NCBI GenBank assembly: GCA_038062375.1
Contig: JBBTXG010000005.1
Span: 62,001 to 126,000 of the forward strand
From: JBBTXG01 sp038062375
GTDB taxonomy: Bacteria; Patescibacteriota; Minisyncoccia; Minisyncoccales; UBA10102
Length of the DNA stretch: 64,000 nucleotides
Reading direction: 5' to 3'
The position numbers and the translations under genes are program-made. The notes below the pieces were generated by a model. The model saw only the letters and a program-made list of their open reading frames with translations. It searched no databases and had not been told where the DNA came from. This document shows, piece by piece, positions 49,670 through 56,180 of this stretch. Each line of letters begins with the position of its first letter. Position 1 is the first letter of the stretch.

Positions 49670-50473
49670 TTATACAAACGCAGAAAGAATGGTGAAAAAC
49701 GCGAATAGGAGCACAAAGTAGCCAAAGTTGAACTTTCGAGCGAGCGTAAGCAAAACGTGGATTGCCAGCAAACCAAAAAAGAAAGAGAAGAGAACTCCCC
49801 ACAGAGCTGTTGGGGTGAACGCAAGAGCGGTATTATGGAACAGAATGTTTGCGCCCAACACCGCCGGAAGGCTCATGAGAAAACTCAAACGCAAAGCTGT
49901 CTCATCGTCGAATTTTCGCAGCAAGAGCGCGGAAACCGTCAAACCAGATCGAGAGAGACCCGGCAACGCCGAAAATCCCTGGAGCACGCCCAACAACACT
50001 CCGTCTCCATCGTTCAGATCCTTTGCGCTCTTTACCTTTACCCCTCCTTTTTTTGCTTTGATTTGAACAAACGCGGTTCCAAGAAGCAAAATGCCTATCC
50101 CGAATGTAAGAATTTCTGTAATGTTCAACGATTGGGCATCGACCGCTCGAATAAATCCCTCAAGCACAAAAAATCCGATAATGCCAGTCAGAAGCGTTGA
50201 CACAAAAAGAAACCGAAAAATCTTCTTTGTCTCCGGATTTGCTTTGTGGAAAGCAAACAGCGCTTTCGCTAACAAAAGCACATCCTTCCTCAAATAAAGG
50301 AGTGCAGCCGCAAACGTCCCCAGGTGCAAGAAAAAGGCAAACTCAATCATCGCTCGCGCGCTTTCTCCTTGCGAGAAAAAGTTGGTCTTCACCAATACCA
50401 AAATTCCTTCCGAACTTATCGGCAGCCATTCGGTTACTCCCTGGATAATTCCCAAAACGATTCCTTCGAACAT
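49670..50473 (-). CDS. uppP: Undecaprenyl-diphosphatase (BacA family)
   Basis: Recycles the C55 lipid carrier by removing the terminal phosphate. 267 residues, about seven to eight membrane helices. The two catalytic motifs are present: GVTEWLPISSEGILVL (E-x4-P-x-SS) and SALPGLSRSGLTVSALL (PGxSRSxxT). ATG 50473 is preferred over the in-frame TTG nine bases upstream. Functional partner of uppS. Confidence 0.93.
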   Translation of the reverse strand: MFEGIVLGIIQGVTEWLPISSEGILVLVKTNFFSQGESARAMIEFAFFLHLGTFAAALLYLRKDVLLLAKALFAFHKANPETKKIFRFLFVSTLLTGIIGFFVLEGFIRAVDAQSLNITEILTFGIGILLLGTAFVQIKAKKGGVKVKSAKDLNDGDGVLLGVLQGFSALPGLSRSGLTVSALLLRKFDDETALRLSFLMSLPAVLGANILFHNTALAFTPTALWGVLFSFFFGLLAIHVLLTLARKFNFGYFVLLFAFFTILSAFV

Positions 50474-50609
50474 ACCTTCCAACTCATTCTACTCCAAAAG
50501 CTCTTGGAGCACTTTTATACGTCTCTCGCCTTGAATTCTTTTATGAAGAGTGTTATAAAGAATATAGGTCGATGCCAGCTTGATAAAAATAATCATGTAT
50601 GCCACAAAT

Positions 50610-50789
50610 ATGAAACAAATAGCGTGCCGCGATTTAGGAATGGATTGTAATTTTGTCGTCACCGGAGAGACCATCGAAGAAATCATGCAAAAAGGAATGG
50701 AACACGGGAAAGAAGTGCATGCAATGACTGATGAGGACTTTACCCCTGAAATGGCAGAAAAGATGAAAGCCGTAGTGAAAGACGTATAA
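50610..50789 (+). CDS. DUF1059 family small protein
   Basis: 59 residues from ATG 50610: MKQIACRDLGMDCNFVVTGETIEEIMQKGMEHGKEVHAM ... PEMAEKMKAVVKDV. This is the DUF1059 pattern (C-x-DxG-x-DC-x-F-x-x-G). No biochemical role is established. It is single, with its own bidirectional terminator downstream. Confidence 0.88.
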   Translation: MKQIACRDLGMDCNFVVTGETIEEIMQKGMEHGKEVHAMTDEDFTPEMAEKMKAVVKDV

Positions 50790-50800
50790 GAATCTCTCCG

Positions 50801-50831
50801 AAAGCCAACCCTTCTTAACTGGGTTGGCTTT
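50801..50831. terminator. Bidirectional terminator between DUF1059 and patatin genes
   Basis: AAAGCCAACCC-9 nt-GGGTTGGCTTT followed by ATTTTTG on the plus strand; it serves both convergent genes. Confidence 0.8.
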
Positions 50832-50841
50832 ATTTTTGCGT

Positions 50842-51825
50842 TCATACTTTCCAAATCCTCTCCCGGCGCCCTTCCACTTCTTTCTTTTGAATTTCTACTT
50901 TGTATCTTTCGAAATTCCACTTCTCAAAAAATTCTTTTGCCGCATTTACTCCGCTTTGGTACAATGCCTCTTTTCTTTCTTTGGTAATCTCAAACTCTGT
51001 TGTTTGGATTCCCAGCGTGGGAATGGGAATAGTCCGCATGAAATTTGCATCTTTAATGTACCTTGCGTCGTGCGCCTCCATCATTGTTGAAAAGAGAGCA
51101 GCGAAAAGGGTTACGGGACCCCTTATCGCGTGAGGTCGAGCTTCAGGTTCTACAAGTTTATATCCCAATGTAGGCCAGGGAGAACCATACTCGTCATCAT
51201 CATAAATCCATACCGGGAAATTGCTTAAAATACCTCCATCTACGATGTAATGCGGTGTTCCTTTCCTGTCCTTCAGCACAACTGGTCTGTAGAAAAAAGG
51301 AAGGCTCATGCTCATGCGCACTGCACGAGCGACATTAAGCTCGTCGGGATCCCAGCCATAGTCTGCGATATCTTCTGGCAATATTACTAAGTTGCCCTTT
51401 GTAATATCAGATACAATGACGGAAAGCTTGTAGCGATACCGAAGATCTCCCTGATGCTCCGGGATCACCAGGTCAGAAAATGTATGGATGTTCTTTGCTT
51501 CCAGAAGCTTTCGTATCCATTGCTCGAAAAAATCTCCTTCATAAATTCCTTTCGTTAAGAACAAACTCACGAGGGACCCCACCATGGGAATATAATCCTC
51601 TGGTCCCTTATCTTTGAACTTGAGATAATCAAGCCCGTCGAGAATTTCTTTCATTTCCTTTGCCTTGTACCCTGCGGCGACAAACGCGGCAACAATTGCT
51701 CCGGCCGAAGTTCCTGCGACATGTACAAATTCGTACCCGAGTTCTTCTCCAACTGCAATTGCTCCCACCAAACCCGTCCCCTTCACTCCCCCGCCCTCAA
51801 ACACGCCATTGAGTTTTTTCTTCAT
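50842..51825 (-). CDS. Patatin-like phospholipase
   Basis: 327 residues. Oxyanion-hole GVFEGGGVKGTGLVGAI, nucleophile elbow VAGTSAGAIVAAF (Ser in GTSAG) and the catalytic Asp in YIVDGGILSNFPVWIYDDD complete the Ser-Asp dyad. It probably hydrolyses acyl lipids; in CPR such enzymes might act on host-derived lipids, which is inference. The ATG overlaps the stop of the DsbA-like gene (ATGA), so the two are coupled. Confidence 0.92.
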   Translation of the reverse strand: MKKKLNGVFEGGGVKGTGLVGAIAVGEELGYEFVHVAGTSAGAIVAAFVAAGYKAKEMKEILDGLDYLKFKDKGPEDYIPMVGSLVSLFLTKGIYEGDFFEQWIRKLLEAKNIHTFSDLVIPEHQGDLRYRYKLSVIVSDITKGNLVILPEDIADYGWDPDELNVARAVRMSMSLPFFYRPVVLKDRKGTPHYIVDGGILSNFPVWIYDDDEYGSPWPTLGYKLVEPEARPHAIRGPVTLFAALFSTMMEAHDARYIKDANFMRTIPIPTLGIQTTEFEITKERKEALYQSGVNAAKEFFEKWNFERYKVEIQKKEVEGRRERIWKV

Positions 51826-52547
51826 TCGATATCTTTGAGCCGATCTTGATTTTCAAAGACTGCGTCTGCAAATTCCCAAAAACCTTCATTTCCCTTCTGC
51901 TCTGCTATACATTCTGAAGCCTCGGCGGCAGGCGTTGCTTGCGGGTGAATCTGATCAAGCGGAAAATGCTTGTACACCCATCTCACCTTATCTCCGTATT
52001 CTTGGAGGGCCTGCTGAACCGTAGGATGAAATCTTGCGCAAAATGGGCATTGAAAATCTGAAAATTCTACAAGAGTAACAGGAGCATTGAAACTTCCTCG
52101 AATGTGATCATTCTCGGTAACCGTCACTCCCGCGGGAAGGCCACCATTTTTCTTCTGTAACGCAGACTCGATCAACGCTTTGAGCTGTTCATAAGGAATC
52201 GCTCCCTGCAGAGGAGTACTATTCACAAAACCTCCGGGCGTTCCTCCAATTCCTAATTCTAAACCTTCCTTCTGATCTTTTTCTACTCTCTCTTTGTACT
52301 TTCGCTCCGCGACACAGGCATTGAACTGATCAAGATTAAGTCCCATGCGCTTGGCAGTTTCCTCGTAGAAATTCTTCCCCTGCTGACCAGTCTGAATCCC
52401 TGACTGCTTTAACGAAACTCCCTTCCCCTTGATCCCTCCATTCGCGTATAAAATAGTTCCCGCAATAATCACTGCTCCTATAAGAATCGCGGCTGGAATA
52501 TAAAGTTTTGATGGATTCGTTTGAGATTGGGGTTTATTTTCTTCCAT
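51822..52547 (-). CDS. Membrane-anchored DsbA-like thioredoxin-fold protein, apparently circularly permuted
   Basis: 241 residues: N-terminal anchor (about 15-34). In normal DsbA-like (Thioredoxin_4) proteins the CxxC half comes first and the cis-Pro half last. Here the order is reversed. Residues 60-130 (FYEETAKRMGLNLDQF ... CVAERKYKERVEKDQKEGL ... GIGGTPGGFVN ... GAIPYEQLKALIESAL) are the usual C-terminal half, and residues 141-236 (VTVTENDHIRGSFNAPVTLV ... EFSDFQCPFCARFHP ... VYKHFPLDQIHPQATPAAEA ... FWEFADAVFENQDRL) are the usual N-terminal half. All active elements survive (Cys167, Cys170, Thr103-Pro104). The stop overlaps the patatin start, so the end is natural. Upstream is thioredoxin reductase. 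Confidence 0.85.
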   Translation of the reverse strand: MEENKPQSQTNPSKLYIPAAILIGAVIIAGTILYANGGIKGKGVSLKQSGIQTGQQGKNFYEETAKRMGLNLDQFNACVAERKYKERVEKDQKEGLELGIGGTPGGFVNSTPLQGAIPYEQLKALIESALQKKNGGLPAGVTVTENDHIRGSFNAPVTLVEFSDFQCPFCARFHPTVQQALQEYGDKVRWVYKHFPLDQIHPQATPAAEASECIAEQKGNEGFWEFADAVFENQDRLKDIE

Positions 52548-52612
52548 AAAGATACATACAAGTGAGTTATTAGTTATGCTTTATATATTGTAAAACTCGT
52601 TCCCCATTTCAG

Positions 52613-53542
52613 TCAAGGGACAGCTTGATGGTATTCATATGCGGAGGTTGCAGCAACCGCGCCCATCGCAGCAGCCGTGATATCTTGCTTAAAACTCCCA
52701 AAATGCGTTGTAGCATCGCCCGCGGCAAAGATACCCGGAATCTTTGTCTTCATGGCATTATCCACCTTCATATATCCCTTCTCGTCGAGTTCGAGTCCGA
52801 GTTGCTCAGCAAATGTTTTATCAGGGTCAAACCCAATTTCGATAAAAAGCCCATCAAGCACGAGTTCATCTGGTTCATGAGAAGGACTCGAAAGAATGAT
52901 CTTCTCGAGCTTCTTTACACCAACCAACTCCTTTACTTCGTGTTCTAAAAGTACCTCCACTTTATCGCCCAATCCTTGCATATACTCATAGTTAATCGGC
53001 TCTGCGTGGACTTCTTTCCCTCTTACAATAAGATAAATCTTTTTTGCGTACTCGGCCAAAAAATTTACTCCTTTTACTGAAGAATCCCCTCCTCCTACCA
53101 TTGCCACTACTCTCCCTGTAAAGAGCGGCCCGTCGCATGTCCAGCAATAGTGCACTCCCCTTCCAGTCAACTCTTTTTCTTTCGGAAGGCCCAGGTGCCT
53201 CCGCCGAGATCCAATCGCTAAAATAACAGTTTTTGCTTGAAAACTCTCATCCTTGGTTGACACGATAAAACACTTTCCGCCTTTTTCTTTTTCTATCTTT
53301 TGAACCAATCCCTCTTGGATATGGCCGCCGAGCGCTTCCACCTGTTCTCGCATTATTTTCATCAAATCGTATCCATCAATAGATTTCACACCCGGATAGT
53401 TTTCGATCTTTCCCGCTGTTGAAGTCTCCCCGCCAAACTCTCCTTCGATCACAAGAGTCTTCATCTTGTATCTCCTTGCATACAGAGCCGCCGACAAGCC
53501 TGCGGCTCCAGACCCCACCACCACAAGATCATAGTATTGCAT
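52613..53542 (-). CDS. trxB: Thioredoxin reductase-like flavoprotein
   Basis: 309 residues. FAD-binding VVVGSGAAGLSAALYARRYK, the redox-active HYCWTCDGP (family usually CATC), NADPH-binding VAMVGGGDSSVKGVNFLAEYA and the C-terminal FAD motif IPGIFAAGDATTH. Supplies electrons to thiol-disulfide carriers. It overlaps the 111-aa upstream gene by 14 nt and precedes the permuted DsbA. No thioredoxin gene is in the window, but a glutaredoxin-like protein is at 62.4 kb. Confidence 0.9.
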   Translation of the reverse strand: MQYYDLVVVGSGAAGLSAALYARRYKMKTLVIEGEFGGETSTAGKIENYPGVKSIDGYDLMKIMREQVEALGGHIQEGLVQKIEKEKGGKCFIVSTKDESFQAKTVILAIGSRRRHLGLPKEKELTGRGVHYCWTCDGPLFTGRVVAMVGGGDSSVKGVNFLAEYAKKIYLIVRGKEVHAEPINYEYMQGLGDKVEVLLEHEVKELVGVKKLEKIILSSPSHEPDELVLDGLFIEIGFDPDKTFAEQLGLELDEKGYMKVDNAMKTKIPGIFAAGDATTHFGSFKQDITAAAMGAVAATSAYEYHQAVP

Positions 53543-53864
53543 GTGCTATTATACCAACAAGAAACAAACAAGGGAAGCCATAGTTGAAGATAACACTCCG
53601 GGGGGTCTTGAGGAACCGAATCGTCAGAAGCAAACCATGCAACATGTTGTCGATTTGCTCCTGGGAATAGCCTTGGTTTCGAAGGTTGGTGATTATTTTG
53701 AGAATCCATTCCAGAGTCACCACCTTTCGATTGCGTTCTTCCTCCAGAACCGCAACCCGTTTTTCAAGCGCATCCATCTCCTCCCGAAATACACTCAACG
53801 CCTTCCTAAGTACCGCCAGATCCTCTCTCAATCTTCTATGTCCTAATATCCCAAAGAACATCAT
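53529..53864 (-). CDS. Coiled-coil, C-terminally membrane-anchored hypothetical protein (111 aa)
   Basis: GGAGG lies 4-7 nt upstream of tandem ATGs at 53864 and 53861. Residues about 14-48 form a coiled coil (DLAVLRKALSVFREEMDALEKRVAVLEEERN), a short helical region follows (ILKIITNLRNQGYSQEQIDNMLHGLL), and a C-terminal hydrophobic helix (about 92-110, YGFPCLFLVGIIAHAIL). It has its own promoter and overlaps trxB. Family not recognised. Confidence 0.65.
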   Translation of the reverse strand: MMFFGILGHRRLREDLAVLRKALSVFREEMDALEKRVAVLEEERNRKVVTLEWILKIITNLRNQGYSQEQIDNMLHGLLLTIRFLKTPRSVIFNYGFPCLFLVGIIAHAIL

Positions 53865-53903
53865 CCCCTCCTATATTATTTTCTCTATTTTCACCGTAGA
53901 AAT

Positions 53904-53932
53904 ATACTAACATGCTACTTCTTTTTTGTTAA
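53904..53932 (-). promoter_or_regulatory. Proximal promoter of the trxB operon
   Basis: TTAACA (53932-53927), 17-nt spacer, TAGTAT (53909-53904), about 40 nt upstream of ATG 53864. It lies downstream of the attenuator-like terminator and could give basal expression. Confidence 0.65.
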
Positions 53933-54018
53933 GATTTTCGTGATCATTCCCCCCATCGAAATCCAGCCAAAATGAAAACCCCTAATCTGCTTTTCGTAAT
54001 CTGCTCGCAAAAAAAACA

Positions 54019-54050
54019 GGGGGTGCAAGTGTGCGCGTCCTTGCACCCCC
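54019..54050 (-). terminator. Terminator of the leader RNA
   Basis: 11-bp perfect stem GGGGGTGCAAG/CTTGCACCCCC with a 10-nt loop and eight U. The left arm can instead pair with the end of the leader ORF. Confidence 0.85.
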
Positions 54051-54096
54051 TTAGAGGGCCTACCGCGAGATGATCGGCCCCCTTCCTTCGAGTATA

Positions 54097-54123
54097 CTAA
54101 GGGGGAAAGTATACACGAATCAT
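54097..54123 (-). CDS. Putative leader peptide MIRVYFPP
   Basis: ATG 54123 has AAAGGAG about 8 nt upstream. The frame is ATT-CGT-GTA-TAC-TTT-CCC-CCT-TAG. Two prolines directly before the stop are a known slow-termination context, so a ribosome may pause exactly over CCCCCTTAG, the segment that can block the downstream terminator. Translation is inferred, not shown. Confidence 0.5.
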   Translation of the reverse strand: MIRVYFPP

Positions 54124-54174
54124 CTTTCTTCTCCTTTTCTTTGTGCTTCCTCGCGCACCAAGGATTTTTTATAA
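54120..54174. repeat. 55-bp direct repeat, left copy, abutting the N gap
   Basis: Identical to 54275-54329 on the other side of the gap. It carries the leader hairpin and the ribosome site of the leader ORF. Probably the overlapping ends of two contigs. Confidence 0.9.
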
Positions 54175-54274
54175 NNNNNNNNNNNNNNNNNNNNNNNNNN
54201 NNNNNNNNNNNNNNNNNNNNNNNNNNNNNNNNNNNNNNNNNNNNNNNNNNNNNNNNNNNNNNNNNNNNNNNNNN
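54175..54274. other. Scaffold gap of exactly 100 N
   Basis: A round-number gap flanked by an exact 55-bp direct repeat. The simplest reading is two contigs that overlap by 55 bp but were not merged, so the true gap may be zero or may hide a short tandem repeat. Confidence 0.95.
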
Positions 54275-54329
54275 TCATCTTTCTTCTCCTTTTCTTTGTG
54301 CTTCCTCGCGCACCAAGGATTTTTTATAA
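54275..54329. repeat. 55-bp direct repeat, right copy, abutting the N gap
   Basis: Identical to 54120-54174. It begins within the -10 region of the leader promoter and ends at the leader ORF start. Confidence 0.9.
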
Positions 54330-54354
54330 TATCATATTCTTTTTATTTTGTCAA
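54326..54354 (-). promoter_or_regulatory. Promoter of the trxB leader RNA
   Basis: TTGACA (54354-54349), 17-nt spacer, TATTAT (54331-54326). The -35 and spacer are identical to the promoter of the 185-nt RNA at 33745-33717. Confidence 0.8.
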
Positions 54355-54355
54355 G

Positions 54356-54469
54356 CAGCGCGGGTAATGTGCAAGCACATATGGCGGTTTTCCCAGGAAA
54401 GAGTATAAGTTCCTCGTATATGTGCACAACTATGGTAAAAACATCAAGGAGAGAGGTAAAACGATGAGA
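54356..54469. other. Structured spacer downstream of transaldolase
   Basis: GCACATAT and ATATGTGC (about 54378 and 54418) form an 8-bp closing stem around AGGAA/TTCCT. On the plus strand a good ribosome site (GGAGAGAGG) precedes ATG and only four more codons before a stop, as if a gene start had been cut off. No gene follows on that strand. Confidence 0.4.
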
Positions 54470-55333
54470 CTATTGGATTAATGCGTTCCAGTCGCGAGAG
54501 AAGCGTTCTATGCCAATATCTGTCAGATCATGGCGGATATCAAAACTTCTCCAATCCTTTGTTAGATCGATCTCTTTATAGGGAATTCCTTTGAGATTGC
54601 CTTTCTCATACGCAAAATCGGCATCTGGCAACGGCATCCCTTCTTCTGCCCACTCTTTCAAGATTTTGAAGGGCGAGGTGATAATGTCAGAGCCGAGTTT
54701 TATTCCGTAGAGAAAATGCTGAACATTGCGCACCGATGCTGTCAATACCTCCACGTGCCCATCACCTTTCTTGTACATACGCAAAATGTTCTTAATCAAA
54801 CCCATTCCATTCTCTCCTCGATCATCGAGACGCCCAACAAAAGGAGACACAAAAACATCCCCCTTCTTTGCTCCTTTTGTCGCAGCGTATACCGCTGCCG
54901 CCTGTTCTTGAGAAAAACAGAGTGTCATATTTACGCGCATCCCTTGGTTGAGCGCTTGCTCTGCGGCCAGAATCCCCTCTTTTGTGGTAGGGAACTTCAC
55001 ATGCGCATTCGCTATCCACGAAAACATTTCCTTTCCTTGCTCGAGCATCTCTTCTGCCCCGGTGTGCTTGTCCGCATACACCTCAACCGACACAGATCCT
55101 TGAGGAATCAAACTTGAAATCTCCTGCACTACCTCCTTGTAAAATCCAAAAATTTCTTCTTTTGCAAATTTTTCGCCGCGCCCCAATCTTTCCCTTGCCT
55201 CGGGATTTTTTGAAATCAGCGTGGGATTCGTTGTCTGCCCATCCAAAAATCCCAGCAGCCGTATCGTTTCCCGTGTTTCTGCCGAATCCCCACTATCCAA
55301 AAATATTTTTGTCTTCAAATTCTCTGGCTTCAT
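54470..55333 (-). CDS. tal: Transaldolase
   Basis: 287 residues. IFLDSGDSAETRETIRLLGFLDGQTTNPTLI is the family start, AHVKFPTTKEGILA holds the Schiff-base Lys, then NMTLCFSQEQAAAVYAATKGA and VSPFVGRLDDRGENG. It interconverts sedoheptulose-7-P plus glyceraldehyde-3-P and erythrose-4-P plus fructose-6-P. Last gene of the pentose phosphate operon, separated from pgl by the RAYT gene. Confidence 0.93.
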   Translation of the reverse strand: MKPENLKTKIFLDSGDSAETRETIRLLGFLDGQTTNPTLISKNPEARERLGRGEKFAKEEIFGFYKEVVQEISSLIPQGSVSVEVYADKHTGAEEMLEQGKEMFSWIANAHVKFPTTKEGILAAEQALNQGMRVNMTLCFSQEQAAAVYAATKGAKKGDVFVSPFVGRLDDRGENGMGLIKNILRMYKKGDGHVEVLTASVRNVQHFLYGIKLGSDIITSPFKILKEWAEEGMPLPDADFAYEKGNLKGIPYKEIDLTKDWRSFDIRHDLTDIGIERFSRDWNALIQ

Positions 55334-55346
55334 ACACTTATGCTAG

Positions 55347-55369
55347 TGTGCTAGGCTTAGCCTCGCACA
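55347..55369. repeat. REP-like palindrome copy 4, downstream flank of RAYT
   Basis: TGTGCTAGGCT-TAGCCTCGCACA, 11 nt beyond the RAYT stop and 13 nt before the tal start codon. Identical to copy 3. Confidence 0.85.
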
Positions 55370-55380
55370 ACCACAAACTA

Positions 55381-56100
55381 CTATTCTAAAAGAAGATGGC
55401 TAATCGTATCAACTTTCTTTTCTAATAATACCATGCGAACGAAATCTTCGTATTCTTTCTCCGTTCTAAAAAGTGTGCTTGCTACTCCTTTATCAATAAT
55501 AGGAGAATCGCGAATCCCAAGATATTCCTGATTTGTACTCCATAGAAATTCTTTGGCAAAAGTCATTATATGTTCAATGTCTCTAACACCCACCTCTTTT
55601 AAATTCGATTCAACAAACTCTGCTGGATTCATCACATTGATATACACGATGAGATTTCGCAAATAATCATCATTATTCACTTGAATTGCCTTAAATGGAC
55701 CTTGAAATAATCCTCCTACCCGATCATGTTTTTTATTAAAGTACATCGTATATCCCGTACCAGATTTATGCATAAATCTGGTAATTCCTCCTTGCTGTAA
55801 TTCTTCAACAATAAGATGATAATGATTCGGCATAAGGCAATCTGCCATTATCCGAACAAGTGGTCTTCGCTTTGTACTGTTCTTTTCCATAAATTCTCGC
55901 AGAATGCGGAAGTTTATTCTCCCCTCATTTTCTCTTTCAATTCTCCAAAGAAGGTTTGCCGTACTTCTCTGATCGTTAAACAGAAATAAGCCTTGCAGAA
56001 ATCGCCAACGATCTCTATTCTGCATGAAAATATCTCGCTTCTCTACACCTCGATTATAGATATGATAAACGCAATTTGGCGCAAATTTTACTTTTCTCAT
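55381..56100 (-). CDS. REP-associated tyrosine transposase (RAYT, Y1/HUH family)
   Basis: 239 residues. NCVYHIYNRGVEKRDIFMQNRDRWRFLQGL at the start, ADCLMPNHYHLIVEELQQGGITRFMHKSGTGYTMYFNKKHDRVGGLFQGPFKAIQVNNDDYLRNLIVYI in the middle: the HUH metal site is HYHL and the catalytic Tyr lies in the YLRNLIVYI region. Such enzymes cut single-stranded DNA at REP hairpins. Matching palindromes flank the gene on both sides, strong evidence that they are its substrate. It sits inside the pentose phosphate operon between pgl and tal. Confidence 0.92.
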   Translation of the reverse strand: MRKVKFAPNCVYHIYNRGVEKRDIFMQNRDRWRFLQGLFLFNDQRSTANLLWRIERENEGRINFRILREFMEKNSTKRRPLVRIMADCLMPNHYHLIVEELQQGGITRFMHKSGTGYTMYFNKKHDRVGGLFQGPFKAIQVNNDDYLRNLIVYINVMNPAEFVESNLKEVGVRDIEHIMTFAKEFLWSTNQEYLGIRDSPIIDKGVASTLFRTEKEYEDFVRMVLLEKKVDTISHLLLE

Positions 56101-56110
56101 ATTTCAGTTC

Positions 56111-56180
56111 TGTGCTAGTTTTGTGCTAGGCTAAGCCTAGCACAGCAAGCCTAGCACAGCACCTAGCACATCTTAGCCTC
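56111..56180. repeat. REP-like palindrome cluster, upstream flank of RAYT (copy 5 plus partial copies)
   Basis: A perfect palindrome TGTGCTAGGCT-A-AGCCTAGCACA (56122-56144). Partial copies of its arm occur at 56111-56118 (TGTGCTAG), 56151-56158 and 56163-56170 (CTAGCACA), and a truncated core CTTAGCCTCG overlaps the pgl stop codon (56172-56181). Nested copies next to the RAYT start suggest repeated activity here. Confidence 0.85.

Larger units (their letters stand above)
54009..54319 (-). ncRNA. Attenuator-like leader RNA upstream of the trxB operon (contains scaffold gap)
   Basis: Transcript from the promoter at 54354-54326 to a strong terminator (GGGGGTGCAAG/CTTGCACCCCC, 54050-54019, then TGTTTTTTTT). 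In order it has a hairpin CTTGGTGC/GCACAAAG, a ribosome site and the 8-codon ORF (54123-54097), a GTATAC/GTATAC hairpin whose loop is CCCCCTT, an AAGGGGG segment (54084-54078), and the terminator whose left arm CTAAGGGGG (54054-54046) is perfectly complementary to the ORF end CCCCCTTAG (54105-54097). Mutually exclusive structures are therefore possible. If the 100-N gap is false, the RNA is about 155 nt. Confidence 0.6.
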
